Assembly (NCBI GenBank): GCA_963847615.1
Contig: CAWKAN010000017.1
Coordinates: 186,001 to 250,000 of the forward strand
Length of the DNA: 64,000 nt
Direction of reading: 5' to 3'
Origin: Palsa-883 sp963847615
Lineage (GTDB): Bacteria; Pseudomonadota; Alphaproteobacteria; Acetobacterales; Acetobacteraceae
Shown here in pieces: positions 27,357 through 37,740 of the stretch. Under the pieces are notes generated by a model. The model was not told where the DNA came from. It worked only from the letters and a program-made list of their open reading frames with translations, and made no database searches. The number at the start of each line of letters is the position of its first letter. The first letter of the stretch is position 1. Both the position numbers and the translations under genes were made by a program.

Positions 27357-27959
27357 CTACATCGCCCCGGCGACCGCCCAGCCGCCATGCCAGATCATGT
27401 CCAGCGCCACATACAGCACGACCAGCAGCCCCACCCAGGCGATCCAGCGCTGCCGCTCCAGGATGCGCGCCAACACGCCGGCCGCGACCCCCATCAGCAC
27501 CACCGAGATGGTCAGCCCCGCCGCCAGCACCCAAGGGCTGCCGCCGGCTGCGCCAGCCACCGCCAGCACGTTGTCCAGGCTCATCGAGACATCGGCCAGG
27601 ATGATCTGGCCCATCGCCTGCGCCAGCGTCTTCTGCCGCGCCGCCGCCGCCGCCGAGGCCGCTTCGTGCGCGTGCTGGCGCAGCTCGCGGAACATCTTCC
27701 AGCACACCCACAGCAGCAGCAGCCCGCCGGCCAGCAGCAGGCCGAGGATCGCCATCAGGTGCAGCGCGATCGCGCCGAAGCCGATGCGGATCGCGGTCGC
27801 GCCGGCAATGCCCAGGATGATCGCCGGTCGCTGCTGGCGCGCCGGCAGCCCGGCCACGGCCAGCCCGACCACCACGGCGTTGTCGCCGGCCAGCGCGATG
27901 TCGATCGCCAACACCTGGGCCAGCGCGGAGAGATCGTGGGTCAGTCCGGCAGGGTCCAT
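27357..27959 (-). CDS. TerC/YjbE family integral membrane protein
   Basis: 200 residues, six to seven membrane helices. The two conserved acidic membrane motifs are AIDIALAGDNAVVV and ILADVSMSLDNVLAV, characteristic of the TerC/YjbE/MntP-related family linked to metal-ion (manganese) export and tellurite resistance. It lies divergent from purB with about 100 bp between them. The exact ion is unknown. Confidence 0.9.
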   Translation of the reverse strand: MDPAGLTHDLSALAQVLAIDIALAGDNAVVVGLAVAGLPARQQRPAIILGIAGATAIRIGFGAIALHLMAILGLLLAGGLLLLWVCWKMFRELRQHAHEAASAAAAARQKTLAQAMGQIILADVSMSLDNVLAVAGAAGGSPWVLAAGLTISVVLMGVAAGVLARILERQRWIAWVGLLVVLYVALDMIWHGGWAVAGAM

Positions 27960-28059
27960 AGCGGCGGCGCGGTCCAGTACGGGTCAGCCCAACCCTTGTC
28001 AGCGGCGGGCAGAGCGGTCTAGCTGGCGGCGACCCCTCCAACCTGTGGGCAGCTTCGCC

Positions 28060-29403
28060 ATGGTCCCCCGCTACAGCAGACCCGAGATGGACGCCATCTG
28101 GGCGCCCGAGAATCGCTACCGCATCTGGTTCGAGATCGAGGCGCTGGCCGCCGAGGGCATGGCGCAGTACCGGCCTCATTCCTCCCGCGGCTGCCCGCGC
28201 GATCCGCGCAAAAGGCGGCGCCAAGGTGGCCGGGATCACCGCCGAGGACGTCGCGCGGATCGACGCGATCGAGCGCGAAACCCGCCATGATGTGATCGCC
28301 TTCCTCACCTGGCTGGCCGAGGCGATCGGTCCCGACTCGCGCTTCGTCCACCAGGGCATGACCAGCTCCGACGTGCTGGACACCTGCCTGTCGGTGCAGT
28401 TGACCCAGGCGGCCGACCTGCTGCTGGCCGACCTCGACGCGTGCTGGCGGCGCTGCGGACCCGCGCCCTCGAGCACAAGACCACGCTGACCATCGGGCGC
28501 AGCCACGGCATCCACGCCGAGCCGACCACCTTCGGGCTGAAGCTGGCCGGACACTACGCCGAGTTCGCCCGCGACCGCGCCCGGCTGGTGGCCGCGCGGG
28601 CGGAAATCGCGGTGGCGGCGATCTCCGGCGCGGTCGGCACCTTCGCCCATCTCGATCCGCGCGTGGAAGCCTATGTCGCCGAGCGGCTGGGGCTGGCGGC
28701 CGAGCCGGTCTCCACCCAGGTGATCCCGCGCGACCGCCACGCCGCGTTCTTCTGCACCCTCGGCGTCATCGCCAGCGGCATCGAGCGGCTGGCCACCGAG
28801 GTGCGCCACCTGCAGCGCAGCGAGGTGCGCGAGGCGGAGGAGTTCTTCCACCCCGGGCAGAAGGGCTCCTCGGCGATGCCGCACAAGCGCAACCCGGTGC
28901 TGAGCGAGAACCTGACCGGCCTCGCCCGCGTGGTGCGCGCCGCGGTGGTGCCGGCGCTGGAGAACGTCGCGCTGTGGCACGAGCGCGACATCAGCCATTC
29001 CTCGGTGGAGCGGGTGATCGCCCCGGACGCCACCATCGCGCTGGACTTCGCCCTGGTGCGGCTGGCCGGGATGATGGAGCGCCTGGTGGTGCATCCGGCG
29101 CGCATGCTGGCGAACCTGGAGAGCCTGGGCGGCGTGGTGCACTCGGGCGAGGTGCTGCTGGCGCTGACCCGGGCGGGGATCCTGCGCGAGGACGCCTATC
29201 GGATCGTCCAGCGCAACGCCATGGCGACCTGGGAGAACCTCGGTACGCCAGAGGGCCGCAGCTTCCGCGCCAACCTGCTGGCCGACCCGGAGGTGGCGGG
29301 CCACGTCTCCGCGGCCGAGCTGGACCGCGCCATGGACCCCGCCCTGCACCTGAAACAACTGGACCTGGTGTTCGCCCGCGTGTTCGCCCCGCGCGCGGCC
29401 TGA
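28060..29403 (+). CDS. purB: Adenylosuccinate lyase, with two single-base frameshifts
   Basis: Catalyses two steps of purine biosynthesis (SAICAR to AICAR, adenylosuccinate to AMP). Family motifs are present: MVPRYSRPEMDAIW start, FVHQGMTSSDVLDT, TIGRSHGIHAEPTTFG, and the signature GQKGSSAMPHKRNP. Reading it requires two frame changes: an extra base near 28168 (after GMAQ) and a missing base near 28442 (after ADLDA). The changes are compensating, and outside them the protein is normal, about 447 residues. Because purB is normally essential, sequence error is likely; otherwise the 91-residue middle would be scrambled only in part. Confidence 0.9.
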
Positions 29404-29421
29404 GCCGGGCGGATCGGGGCC

Positions 29422-29717
29422 GAAGCAAGGCTGGGGCTTCGCCCCAGACCCCACCAGGGGCGCTTTGCCCCCTTGGACCCCCCACCAGAGGCAGCGGCCT
29501 CTGGAACCCCTGACTGGGCGTGTGGGGAGGGGAAGGGGGCGGGTGGGCCGGGTGTCGGTGCCGCCCCTCACGAGGGGTGGCACCGACACCCGGCCCACCC
29601 GCCCCCTTCCCCTCCCCACACGCCCAGTCAAGGGTTCCAAGGGCGCTGCCTCTTGGGGGGGGTCCAGGGGGCAGCGCCCCTCGGCGGGGTCTGGGGCGGA
29701 GCCCCAGCCTTGCTTCG
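29422..29717. repeat. Nested-hairpin island B
   Basis: Same layout as island A: GAAGCAAGG and a GGGGCTTCGCCCC hairpin at the left, then GGGGCGCTTTGCCCC and CCAGAGGCAGCGGCCTCTGG modules, a long central palindrome, then AAGGGCGCTGCCTCTTGG, GGGGGCAGCGCCCC and GGGGCGGAGCCCC modules and CCTTGCTTC at the right. The 29404-29831 gap between purB and prfC contains nothing else except the prfC leader. Confidence 0.9.
29511..29630. repeat. 120-bp near-perfect palindrome
   Basis: Two 60-nt arms with no spacer; I count 58 of 60 positions complementary, the two exceptions at the centre and seven bases out. It starts TGACTGGGCGTGTGGGG and ends with the complement. It shares the outer GGGGAGGGG part with island A, but the inner arm sequence differs while staying self-complementary. 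Confidence 0.95.
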
Positions 29718-29831
29718 CCCCGATCCGCCCGGCTCAGGCCGGCGCGCCCCTGGTTTTCGCCACGCCGGCCCTATATGACACGGACCGGCGCCGGGCGGTT
29801 TTGCCCCCGGCGCCTTCCTTTTGAGGCCTTG

Positions 29832-31373
29832 ATGACCGACCCAGACGCCGAGATCGCCCGCCGCCGGACCTTCGCGATCATTTCGCACCCCGACGCCGGC
29901 AAGACCACGCTGACCGAGCACATCCTGCGCGCCGGCGGCGCCATCCAGCTCGCCGGCAACGTGCGCGCCAAGGGCGAGCGCCGCCGCACCCGCTCCGACT
30001 GGATGGGCATCGAGCGCGAGCGCGGCATCTCGGTCGTCACCTCGGTGATGACGTTCGAGCATGCCGGCTGCGTGTTCAACCTGCTCGACACGCCGGGCCA
30101 CGAGGATTTCTCCGAAGACACCTATCGCACGCTGACCGCGGTCGATGCCGCGGTGATGGTGATCGACGCGGCGAAGGGGATCGAGGCGCGCACCAGAAAA
30201 CTGTTCGAGATCTGCCGGCTGCGCGACATTCCGATCATCACCTTCATCAACAAGATGGACCGCGAGAGCCGCGACCCGCTGGAGCTGCTGGACGAGATCG
30301 CCTCGACGCTGGCGCTGGACACCGCGCCGGTCGCCTGGCCGGTCGGGCGCGGCGCGGACTTCGTCGGCACCTACGATCTGCGCGGGCGCGCGCTGCAGGT
30401 GACGCCGGCGCTGGCGCAGGCCGATCCGCGGCTGCAAGCGCTCGGCGAGGAGGTTAACCTGGTGCGCGCCGCGTTGCCCGAGTTCGACCGCGCCGCGTTC
30501 AACGCCGGCCACCTGACGCCGGTCTATTTCGGTGCCGCGATCAAGGGGATCGGCGTCACCGCGCTGCTGGACGGGCTGGCCGAGTACGGCCCGCCGCCGC
30601 GCGCCCAAACCGCCGACACGCGGGTGGTTAACGCCACCGAACCCGGGCTGACCGCGCTGGTGTTCAAGATCCAGGCGAACATGGACCCCAACCATCGCGA
30701 CCGCATCGCCTTCGCCCGCGTCTGTTCCGGCCGGCTGGCGCGCGGCATGCGGCTGAAGCAGGTGCGCACCGGCAAGCTGATCCCGTTGCACGCGCCGCAG
30801 TTCTTCTTCGCCCGCGAGCGCGAGCTGGTCGAGGAAGCCTTCGCCGGCGACGTGGTGGGCATCCCCAACCACGGCACCTTGCGCATCGGCGACACGCTGA
30901 CCGACGGCGAGGAGCTGAACTTCATCGGCGTGCCCTATTTCGCTCCCGAAATCCTCCGCCGGGTGCGGCTGGACGACGCGATGAAGGCGAAAAAGCTGCG
31001 CCAGGCGCTGCAGGAGCTGGCCGAGGAGGGGGTGGTGCAGTTGTTCCGCCCACAGGACGGTTCTTCCCCCCTGGTCGGCGTGGTTGGCACCTTGCAGCTT
31101 GACGTGTTGCAGGCGCGGCTGGCCGGGGAATACGGCGTCGCGATCGGCTTCGAGACCCCGCCCTATGCGCTGGCGCGCTGGATCGGTTCGGACGACAAGG
31201 CGGCGCTGGCGCGGTTCGTCGCCGCCAACCGTGGCGCGATGGCCGACGATGTCGATGGCGATCCGGTCTTCCTGGCCAGCTCGGCCTTCATGATGCGCCG
31301 GGCGGAGGAGCATGCGCCGGAGCTGCGCTTCCGCGACATCAAGGACGTGCGCGCGACGGCGCTGGCGGCCTGA
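29832..31373 (+). CDS. prfC: Peptide chain release factor 3
   Basis: 513 residues, complete GTPase of translation termination that recycles RF1/RF2. G-domain motifs: HPDAGKTT (P-loop), DTPGHEDF (G3) and NKMD (G4), with the effector-region RSDWMGIERERGISV. The C-terminal domains II and III are intact. The ATG at 29832 gives MTDPDAEIARRRTF, typical for the family. The island B palindrome precedes the gene. Confidence 0.97.
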   Translation: MTDPDAEIARRRTFAIISHPDAGKTTLTEHILRAGGAIQLAGNVRAKGERRRTRSDWMGIERERGISVVTSVMTFEHAGCVFNLLDTPGHEDFSEDTYRTLTAVDAAVMVIDAAKGIEARTRKLFEICRLRDIPIITFINKMDRESRDPLELLDEIASTLALDTAPVAWPVGRGADFVGTYDLRGRALQVTPALAQADPRLQALGEEVNLVRAALPEFDRAAFNAGHLTPVYFGAAIKGIGVTALLDGLAEYGPPPRAQTADTRVVNATEPGLTALVFKIQANMDPNHRDRIAFARVCSGRLARGMRLKQVRTGKLIPLHAPQFFFARERELVEEAFAGDVVGIPNHGTLRIGDTLTDGEELNFIGVPYFAPEILRRVRLDDAMKAKKLRQALQELAEEGVVQLFRPQDGSSPLVGVVGTLQLDVLQARLAGEYGVAIGFETPPYALARWIGSDDKAALARFVAANRGAMADDVDGDPVFLASSAFMMRRAEEHAPELRFRDIKDVRATALAA

Positions 31374-31436
31374 GCCGGCTGGACAGCGGCGCCCGATCGT
31401 CGCTTGATCGGCGGCGCAGCGGGGGAGGCGACGCGC

Positions 31437-32264
31437 ATGACATTGAGCAATCAGGTGGCGCTGGTGACCGGGGCGGCCCAGGGGATCGGCCGGGCCACCG
31501 CGCAGGCCTTGGCCGAAGCGGGGGCGACGGTGGTCGTTGCCGACATCGCCGGCGACAAGGCGATGGCGGCGGCCGAGGAGATCGCGGCGGGTCAGCGCCG
31601 CGCGCTCGGCGTGCAGGCGGATGTCGGCGAGGTGGCGGACATCGACCGCATGGTGCGCCGGGCGATCGAGGCCTACGGCCAGATCGACATCCTGGTGAAC
31701 AACGCCGGGGTGACGCGGCGCGCCGACATCATGGAGCTGACCGAGGCGGACTGGGACCGCATCCATCGGGTGAACGCGAAGGGGGTGTTCTTCTGCCTGC
31801 AACGTGTCGCGCGCGAGATGATCCCGCGCCGCCGCGGGCGGATCGTCAACATCGCCTCGATTTCGGGGAAGGGGTACGCGGGGGCGTCCAACGTCGCCTA
31901 TGCCGCAAGCAAGGGCGCGGTGATCGGCATGACCAAGCTGGCGGCGCTGCAACTGGGCAAGCACAACATCAATGTGAACGCGGTGTGCCCGGGCGTGACG
32001 CGCACCGCGCTGTCGGATGCGAACCTGGCGGCGCGGGCGCAGCAGGAGGGGGTGACGCTGGCAGCGATGGAGCGCCGGCGCGCCGCGGCGATTCCGTTGC
32101 AACGCGCCAATGACCCCGAGGATATCGCCGCGATGGTGGTGTTCCTGGCGGGGGCGGGCGCGCGGAACATCACCGGACAGTCGTTCAATGTCGATGGCGG
32201 ACTGAATTCCCGACTAGCACACCGTCTACCTCTCCCGCAGGGCGGGAGAGGTCGCGGAGCGTAG
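31437..32264 (+). CDS. SDR-family oxidoreductase
   Basis: 275 residues of short-chain dehydrogenase. TGAAQGIG is the NAD(P)-binding Gly motif, NNAG follows, and the catalytic pair is YAASK with the upstream serine in NIASISG. The C-terminal 'FNVDGG' region is normal, but the last 16 residues (RLAHRLPLPQGGRGRGA) run into a palindromic repeat and are probably an acquired tail. AVVVADI-like sequence suggests NAD preference (Asp after the second strand). The substrate cannot be determined. ATG at 31437 after GGGGGAGGCG. Confidence 0.9.
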   Translation: MTLSNQVALVTGAAQGIGRATAQALAEAGATVVVADIAGDKAMAAAEEIAAGQRRALGVQADVGEVADIDRMVRRAIEAYGQIDILVNNAGVTRRADIMELTEADWDRIHRVNAKGVFFCLQRVAREMIPRRRGRIVNIASISGKGYAGASNVAYAASKGAVIGMTKLAALQLGKHNINVNAVCPGVTRTALSDANLAARAQQEGVTLAAMERRRAAAIPLQRANDPEDIAAMVVFLAGAGARNITGQSFNVDGGLNSRLAHRLPLPQGGRGRGA

Positions 32265-32360
32265 CGACGCGGGTGAGGGGGCTGCCCGCGGCACGGCCCG
32301 CACCGTTGATCCGCTTCGCGGCGCAACCGCTGCGCCCGCCGACCTCTCCCGCCCTGCCGG
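32228..32360. repeat. Palindromic repeat at the 3' end of the SDR gene
   Basis: ACCTCTCCCGC and its complement form an 11-bp stem with a three-base loop (32228-32252), followed by a GTCGC/GCGAC hairpin and a second CCTCTCCCGCCC copy at 32343. This CTCTCCCGC...GAGCGTAGCG type is a common extragenic repeat in high-GC proteobacteria. It may end transcription between the convergent SDR and amidohydrolase genes. Confidence 0.7.
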
Positions 32361-32369
32361 AAAGCTGTC

Positions 32370-33437
32370 CTACACGGCCATCAGCCGGTACACCCGCGCG
32401 GCCGTGCCGCTGTACAGCGCCGCCTTCTCCCCCGCCGAGGCCCCCGCGGTGATGCGCTTGAACGCATTCCACAGCTCGGTGTAGCCGCAGGACTGCTTGT
32501 CGGGCGGGAAATTGCTCTCGAACATGCAGCGCTCGACGCCGAACGCCTCGATGCACGGCTCGATGTATTGCCGCCATGCCGCGGCCAGCTCGTCCGACGA
32601 CGGCGGCACCGCGCGCTCGTGGAAGTCGAAGCCGAACGAGGTCATGCCGATGCCGCCGAGCTTCACGTTGACGTTCGGGCATTTCGCCAGCTCGGCAATG
32701 TCCTTGCGCCAGCCCGCAAGAATCTCCTGCCGCCGGCCGCGGTACGGCCCGACGCCCAGCACGCCGCCGACGTGGTTGAGGATGATCGTGGTGTCCGGAA
32801 ACGCCCGCGCCAGATCGATCGCGTCCGGCAGTTGCGGATGATACTGCCAGGATTCGAAGCTCAGCCCGAGCTTCGCCAGCTGCGCAAACCCCGCGCGGAA
32901 CGTCGCATCGCGCACCAGGTGCGGCGGCACCACGCGCGAAACGAATTGTCCCACCGCCTCGCTGCCGTCCCACGACACGCCGTAGCGGATGCCGCGGAAC
33001 CGCCCGCCGCCGACCGCAATCTGCGCCTCCAGCACCTCGCGCACGTGCGCGCCCCTGGTCAGGTCGGCATGGCCGATAATTGCCTCGGCGACGCGGCACG
33101 GCCCGTAATTGCCCGACGCGCTCATCGCCGCGAGGCCGTTGACGAACTCGACCTCGCCCACCGGCGCCATCTCGGCCGGTCCGTGCCGGCGATACATCGC
33201 CTGGCATTCGAGGAACACGGTGGCGACGATGTTGTGCCCGCCGCCGATGTCGTCGAGCAGCTCCGCCAGGAAGTACCGGCCGCGCTGCGGCGTGTCCCAG
33301 AAATGGTGGTGCGGATCGACGATCGGCAGCGCCGGTTCCAGCGCCGCCTCGCGCGGGCGCTTCGCCAGCCAGGCTTTCAGATCCGCATCGTTGCGATAGA
33401 TCAGGCCGCGATACTCGCCCGTGGAATCGGCGGACAT
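32370..33437 (-). CDS. Amidohydrolase-2 family metal-dependent hydrolase
   Basis: About 355 residues. TIM-barrel amidohydrolase-2 (PF04909) fold: the metal-binding PIVDPHHHFWD near the N-terminus, LNHVGG mid-protein and MFESNFPPDK with the final aspartate/glutamate region. The family includes lactone hydrolases and decarboxylases of sugar-acid and aromatic metabolism. The start is one of two near ATGs; the second (33437) has AAGGGG at a better distance. It follows an NHL-propeller gene by 14 nt, so the two are co-transcribed. The substrate is unknown. Confidence 0.88.
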   Translation of the reverse strand: MSADSTGEYRGLIYRNDADLKAWLAKRPREAALEPALPIVDPHHHFWDTPQRGRYFLAELLDDIGGGHNIVATVFLECQAMYRRHGPAEMAPVGEVEFVNGLAAMSASGNYGPCRVAEAIIGHADLTRGAHVREVLEAQIAVGGGRFRGIRYGVSWDGSEAVGQFVSRVVPPHLVRDATFRAGFAQLAKLGLSFESWQYHPQLPDAIDLARAFPDTTIILNHVGGVLGVGPYRGRRQEILAGWRKDIAELAKCPNVNVKLGGIGMTSFGFDFHERAVPPSSDELAAAWRQYIEPCIEAFGVERCMFESNFPPDKQSCGYTELWNAFKRITAGASAGEKAALYSGTAARVYRLMAV

Positions 33438-33451
33438 TTCCATCCCCTTGG

Positions 33452-34420
33452 TTATGGCACCTTCACCAGCTTCTGCAGGCTGCGCAGCCGGTTCGGCCGC
33501 GGCTGACCCGGGAACAGCGACGGCCAGGACGCCACCGAGACCTCGCCGACATAGATGTCGCCGCGCAAATCCACCGCGATGCCGTGCGGCGACATGAACT
33601 GCCCCGGTGCCTGGCCGTGCGCGTTCGTCTCGGAGCCGAGGCGGGCCAGCACTTTGCCGGTGTTGGACAGAATGCTGATGCGCGGCCCCAGGTTGGGAAA
33701 GCCGCGATTGGACCCCAGATACGGCCCGACCTCGCCGATGAAGCACAGCGGGCACTTGCCGCCGGTCATGCACAGCGCGCTTGGCCGATGCACCACGTTG
33801 CTCCAGGCGGTCTCGAACCTGCCGTTGCCGTCGAACACCTGCACGCGGTGGTTCTCGCGGTCCGCCACGTAGACCCAGCCGTCGGCATCGCAATGGATGT
33901 TGTGCGGCAGGTTGAACTCGCCCTCGCCGATGCCGCATTTGCCCCAGGAGAACAGATACTTGCCGTCCGGCGCGTATTTGTGCACCCGGGCGTTGCCGTA
34001 GCCGTCGCTGACATAGATCTCGCCCTTCGGCGACAATGCGGTGTGGGTGCAGCGGCAGAACGGCTGGCCGCTCATGAACGGCGCCGGCGTGCCCGGCACG
34101 CCCAGCGTCATCAGCACCTTGCCGTCCAGCGTGCAGCGCCGCACGCAGTGCGCGCCGTCGTCGGTCAGCCAGATCGTGTCATCCGGCGCCATGTGCACGC
34201 CATGCGCGCGCGGGAACATCCCCTCGCCCCAGGAGCGCAGGAAATTGCCATCGCGATCGAACACGATCATCGGATGCTCGCCGCGGTTGAACACATAGAC
34301 ATTGTCGCTGCTGTCCACGCCAACGGCGCCGACCTCGTGGAACGACCAGCCCTCCGGCAGCCGTCCCCACCCCTCCTCAACCCGATAGCGATGTTCGCCG
34401 CTGCCCAGAATGACCGACAT
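33452..34420 (-). CDS. NHL-repeat six-bladed beta-propeller protein
   Basis: About 322 residues in repeated blades, each with a pattern such as VGVDSSDNVYVFNRGEHP, IYVSDGYGNARVHKY, VYVADRENHRVQVFD and GIAVDLRGDIYVGEV. Similar to proteins annotated as peptidyl-alpha-hydroxyglycine alpha-amidating lyase-like, but the catalytic role is unproven. There is no signal peptide. AGGAG lies 5 nt before the ATG at 34420. It sits between the ABC ATPase and the amidohydrolase, on the same strand, which suggests a shared catabolic pathway. Confidence 0.85.
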   Translation of the reverse strand: MSVILGSGEHRYRVEEGWGRLPEGWSFHEVGAVGVDSSDNVYVFNRGEHPMIVFDRDGNFLRSWGEGMFPRAHGVHMAPDDTIWLTDDGAHCVRRCTLDGKVLMTLGVPGTPAPFMSGQPFCRCTHTALSPKGEIYVSDGYGNARVHKYAPDGKYLFSWGKCGIGEGEFNLPHNIHCDADGWVYVADRENHRVQVFDGNGRFETAWSNVVHRPSALCMTGGKCPLCFIGEVGPYLGSNRGFPNLGPRISILSNTGKVLARLGSETNAHGQAPGQFMSPHGIAVDLRGDIYVGEVSVASWPSLFPGQPRPNRLRSLQKLVKVP

Positions 34421-34456
34421 GTCCACTCCTGCTGATCCCTTGTCCGCACGCGCGTG

Positions 34457-34745
34457 CGAAGGTCAGGGCTCCGCCCTGAAACCCGCCAGGGGGCTTTGCC
34501 CCCTGGACCCCCACCAGAGGCAGCGGCCTCTGGACTCCATGACCGGGAGTGGGGGATGGGGAGGGGGGCGGGCGGCCAAGGCGCGGTACCGTCCGGCGCG
34601 CCGGACGACACCGCGCCTTGGCCGCCCGCCCCCTCCCCATCCCCCACTCCCGGTGAAGGGTTCCAAGGGCTCCGCCCTTGGCGGGGTTCCCCAATGGTAC
34701 CATGGGGGGCAGCGCCCCTTGGTGGGGTTCGGGGCGAAGCCCCGA
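34457..34745. repeat. Nested-hairpin island C
   Basis: Same architecture as islands A and B. Left: GGTCAGGGCTCCGCCCTG, CCAGGGGGCTTTGCCCCCTGG and CCAGAGGCAGCGGCCTCTGG hairpins. Centre: a long palindrome. Right: CCAAGGGCTCCGCCCTTGG, GGTACCATGGGGGGCAGCGCCCC and GGGGCGAAGCCCC modules. It lies directly between the ABC ATPase stop and the NHL gene start, so it separates cistrons of one apparent operon. Confidence 0.9.
34542..34654. repeat. 113-bp near-perfect palindrome
   Basis: Arms of 57 and 56 nt. They are complementary except for one extra G in a G-run on the left arm and two adjacent mismatches near GGTACCGTCC. The inner arm sequence (CGGGCGGCCAAGGCGCGG) is different from islands A and B. Confidence 0.93.
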
Positions 34746-35849
<1,104 letters not shown>

Positions 35850-35901
35850 CGGTTCGGTGTTCCCTCGTTGATTTGCGGTTCGGCGCGTCGGTTGGCGGCG
35901 G

Positions 35902-36795
35902 TCAGCCTTTGGTCGCGCCGGCGGTCAGGCCGGCAACATAGTAGTCCATCAGGAAGGCGTAGATCAGGATCGGCGGCAACGAGGCCAGCACGTTGGCCGC
36001 CATGATCTTGCCCCACTCGAACACGTCGCCGCGGATCAGGTCGCTGACGATGCCGACGGTCAGCACCATCTGGTTGGACGTGTAGAGATAGGCCAACGGA
36101 TAGAGGAAGCTGCCCCAGCTTACCGTGAAGGCGAAGATCGTCGCCGCGATCAGCCCCGGCATGGCGACCGGGATGAAGATCTTGAACAGCATCTGCAGGT
36201 AGCCCGCGCCGTCGATCAGCGCGGCCTCGTCCAGTTCCTTGGGAATGGAACTGAAATAGCCGATCATGATCCAGGTACAGAACGGTACCGCCAATGTCGG
36301 ATACAGCAGCACCAGGCACCAGTAGCTGTTGATCAGGCCGATCGCGCCGATGATCTTGAACAGCGGCAGGAACAGCAGCGACGGCGGGACCAGGTAGGTG
36401 AGGAACACGCCGGTGGACAGCGTCTGGCTGCCCTTGAACCCCATCCGCGCCAGGCTGAACGCCGCGAACACCGAGATCGACATGCTGACGACCACCGTGA
36501 GCACGGTGACGATCACCGAGTTCAGGTAGTATTTCTGGAAGTTCGGATAGGTGATCAGGTACCAGAAGTTCTGCAACGTCGGGTGGTGGGCGTACCAGGG
36601 GCTGCCGGTCTCCGCGCCGATCTCCTGCGAGGTCTTCAGGCTGGTCATCACCATGTAGAACGGCGGCACCAGGAAGATCACCACGAACACGCCGAGCGCG
36701 ATGTAGCTGCCCCACAGCGCCCATTGCCGCTGGCGATGCAGGCTGGTGCGATGATGATGGGCACGTGCCCTCGCGTCCATCGTGGTGGTGCTCAT
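35902..36795 (-). CDS. CUT1-type ABC permease (UgpE/MalG-like)
   Basis: 297 residues, six membrane helices and the cytoplasmic EAA loop (KELDEAALIDGAGYLQMLFK). It pairs with the upstream permease and the ATPase. The start ATG at 36795 overlaps the stop of the upstream permease by 4 nt, a sign of translational coupling. Its N-terminus is His/Arg-rich before the first helix, which could mark a start slightly downstream (MDARARA). Confidence 0.93.
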   Translation of the reverse strand: MSTTTMDARARAHHHRTSLHRQRQWALWGSYIALGVFVVIFLVPPFYMVMTSLKTSQEIGAETGSPWYAHHPTLQNFWYLITYPNFQKYYLNSVIVTVLTVVVSMSISVFAAFSLARMGFKGSQTLSTGVFLTYLVPPSLLFLPLFKIIGAIGLINSYWCLVLLYPTLAVPFCTWIMIGYFSSIPKELDEAALIDGAGYLQMLFKIFIPVAMPGLIAATIFAFTVSWGSFLYPLAYLYTSNQMVLTVGIVSDLIRGDVFEWGKIMAANVLASLPPILIYAFLMDYYVAGLTAGATKG

Positions 36796-37740
36796 GCCGC
36801 GATCTCCTTGGTCCGCCTGGTCACGCCGCGCAGCACGAAGAACGCCGCGAAGGCGAGGATCGGGAACATGAACAGGCTGACGCTGGCGCCCAGCGGGATG
36901 TCGCCCGACTGGATGCCGACCTGGAAGGCGTAGGTGGCGAACACATGCGTCATGTCCTGCGGCCCGCCGCCGGTCAGAATGCGCACGATGTCGAAGTCGG
37001 CGAACGTCACGATCAGGCTGAACAGCACGGTGATGGCGATGATGTTGCGCATCATCGGCAGGGTGACGAAGAACAGCTTCTGGAGCGTGCTGGCCCCGTC
37101 GATCGCCGCCGCCTCATAGAGCTGCTCGGGCACCGACTTCAGCGCCGCGAGATACATGATCATGAAGAACGGCGTGCCGAACCAGACATTCACCGCGATG
37201 GTGCAGAACCTGCGCGTACCAGCCCACGCCGAGCCAGGGCACCGAGGTGAAGCCGAATTGGTTCAGCACCCAGTTGAACGCCGAGTAGGACGGATCGAAC
37301 ATCCACCACCAGGTCAGCGTGGACAGCGCCAGCGGGATCACCCAGGGCACCAGCAACAGGCCACGCCAGATCCGCTGGTTCTTGCCGGGGATGTTGTGCA
37401 TCAGGTGCGCCATGACGAAGCCGATTATCGCCTTGAGCACCACGGCGGTGATGGCAAACAGACAGCTCTGGAAGATGACGAGCTGGAAGGTGTTGCGCCG
37501 CAGCAGAAACGCGAAGTTCCCCAGCCCGACGAAGGCGGTCATCTTCTTGTTCAGCAGGCTGAGGTAGATCGCATAGAACGCCGGATAGATCACGAAGCCG
37601 GCGACCAGTAGCATCAGCGGCAGGCACATGAAGAAGGCGATCGTCGATCGCCGCTGCGACAGCCGCTTCAGGCTGCCCACCGGGCGCGTGGTCCGGGTGC
37701 CGACAACCGCGCCGGCGGGAATGCTCGTACCGTCAGCCAT
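36792..37740 (-). CDS. CUT1-type ABC permease (UgpA/MalF-like), one-base frameshift
   Basis: Start ATG at 37740 (MADGTSIPAG) with GGAGGATACC. The first frame reads membrane helices to WLGVGWYAQ near 37213, then continues in another frame as CTIAVNVWFGTPFF and the EAA loop (EQLYEAAAIDGASTLQKLFF) to the stop at 36792. An extra G in a GG run at about 37209-37211 would restore one 315-residue permease. The neighbouring genes are intact, so sequence error is likely. It pairs with the second permease. Confidence 0.88.

Noticed and set aside
29628..32102. An 824-codon minus-strand open frame opposite prfC and the SDR
   Set aside because: Shadow of prfC and the SDR; histidine/arginine-rich, no homology-like motifs.
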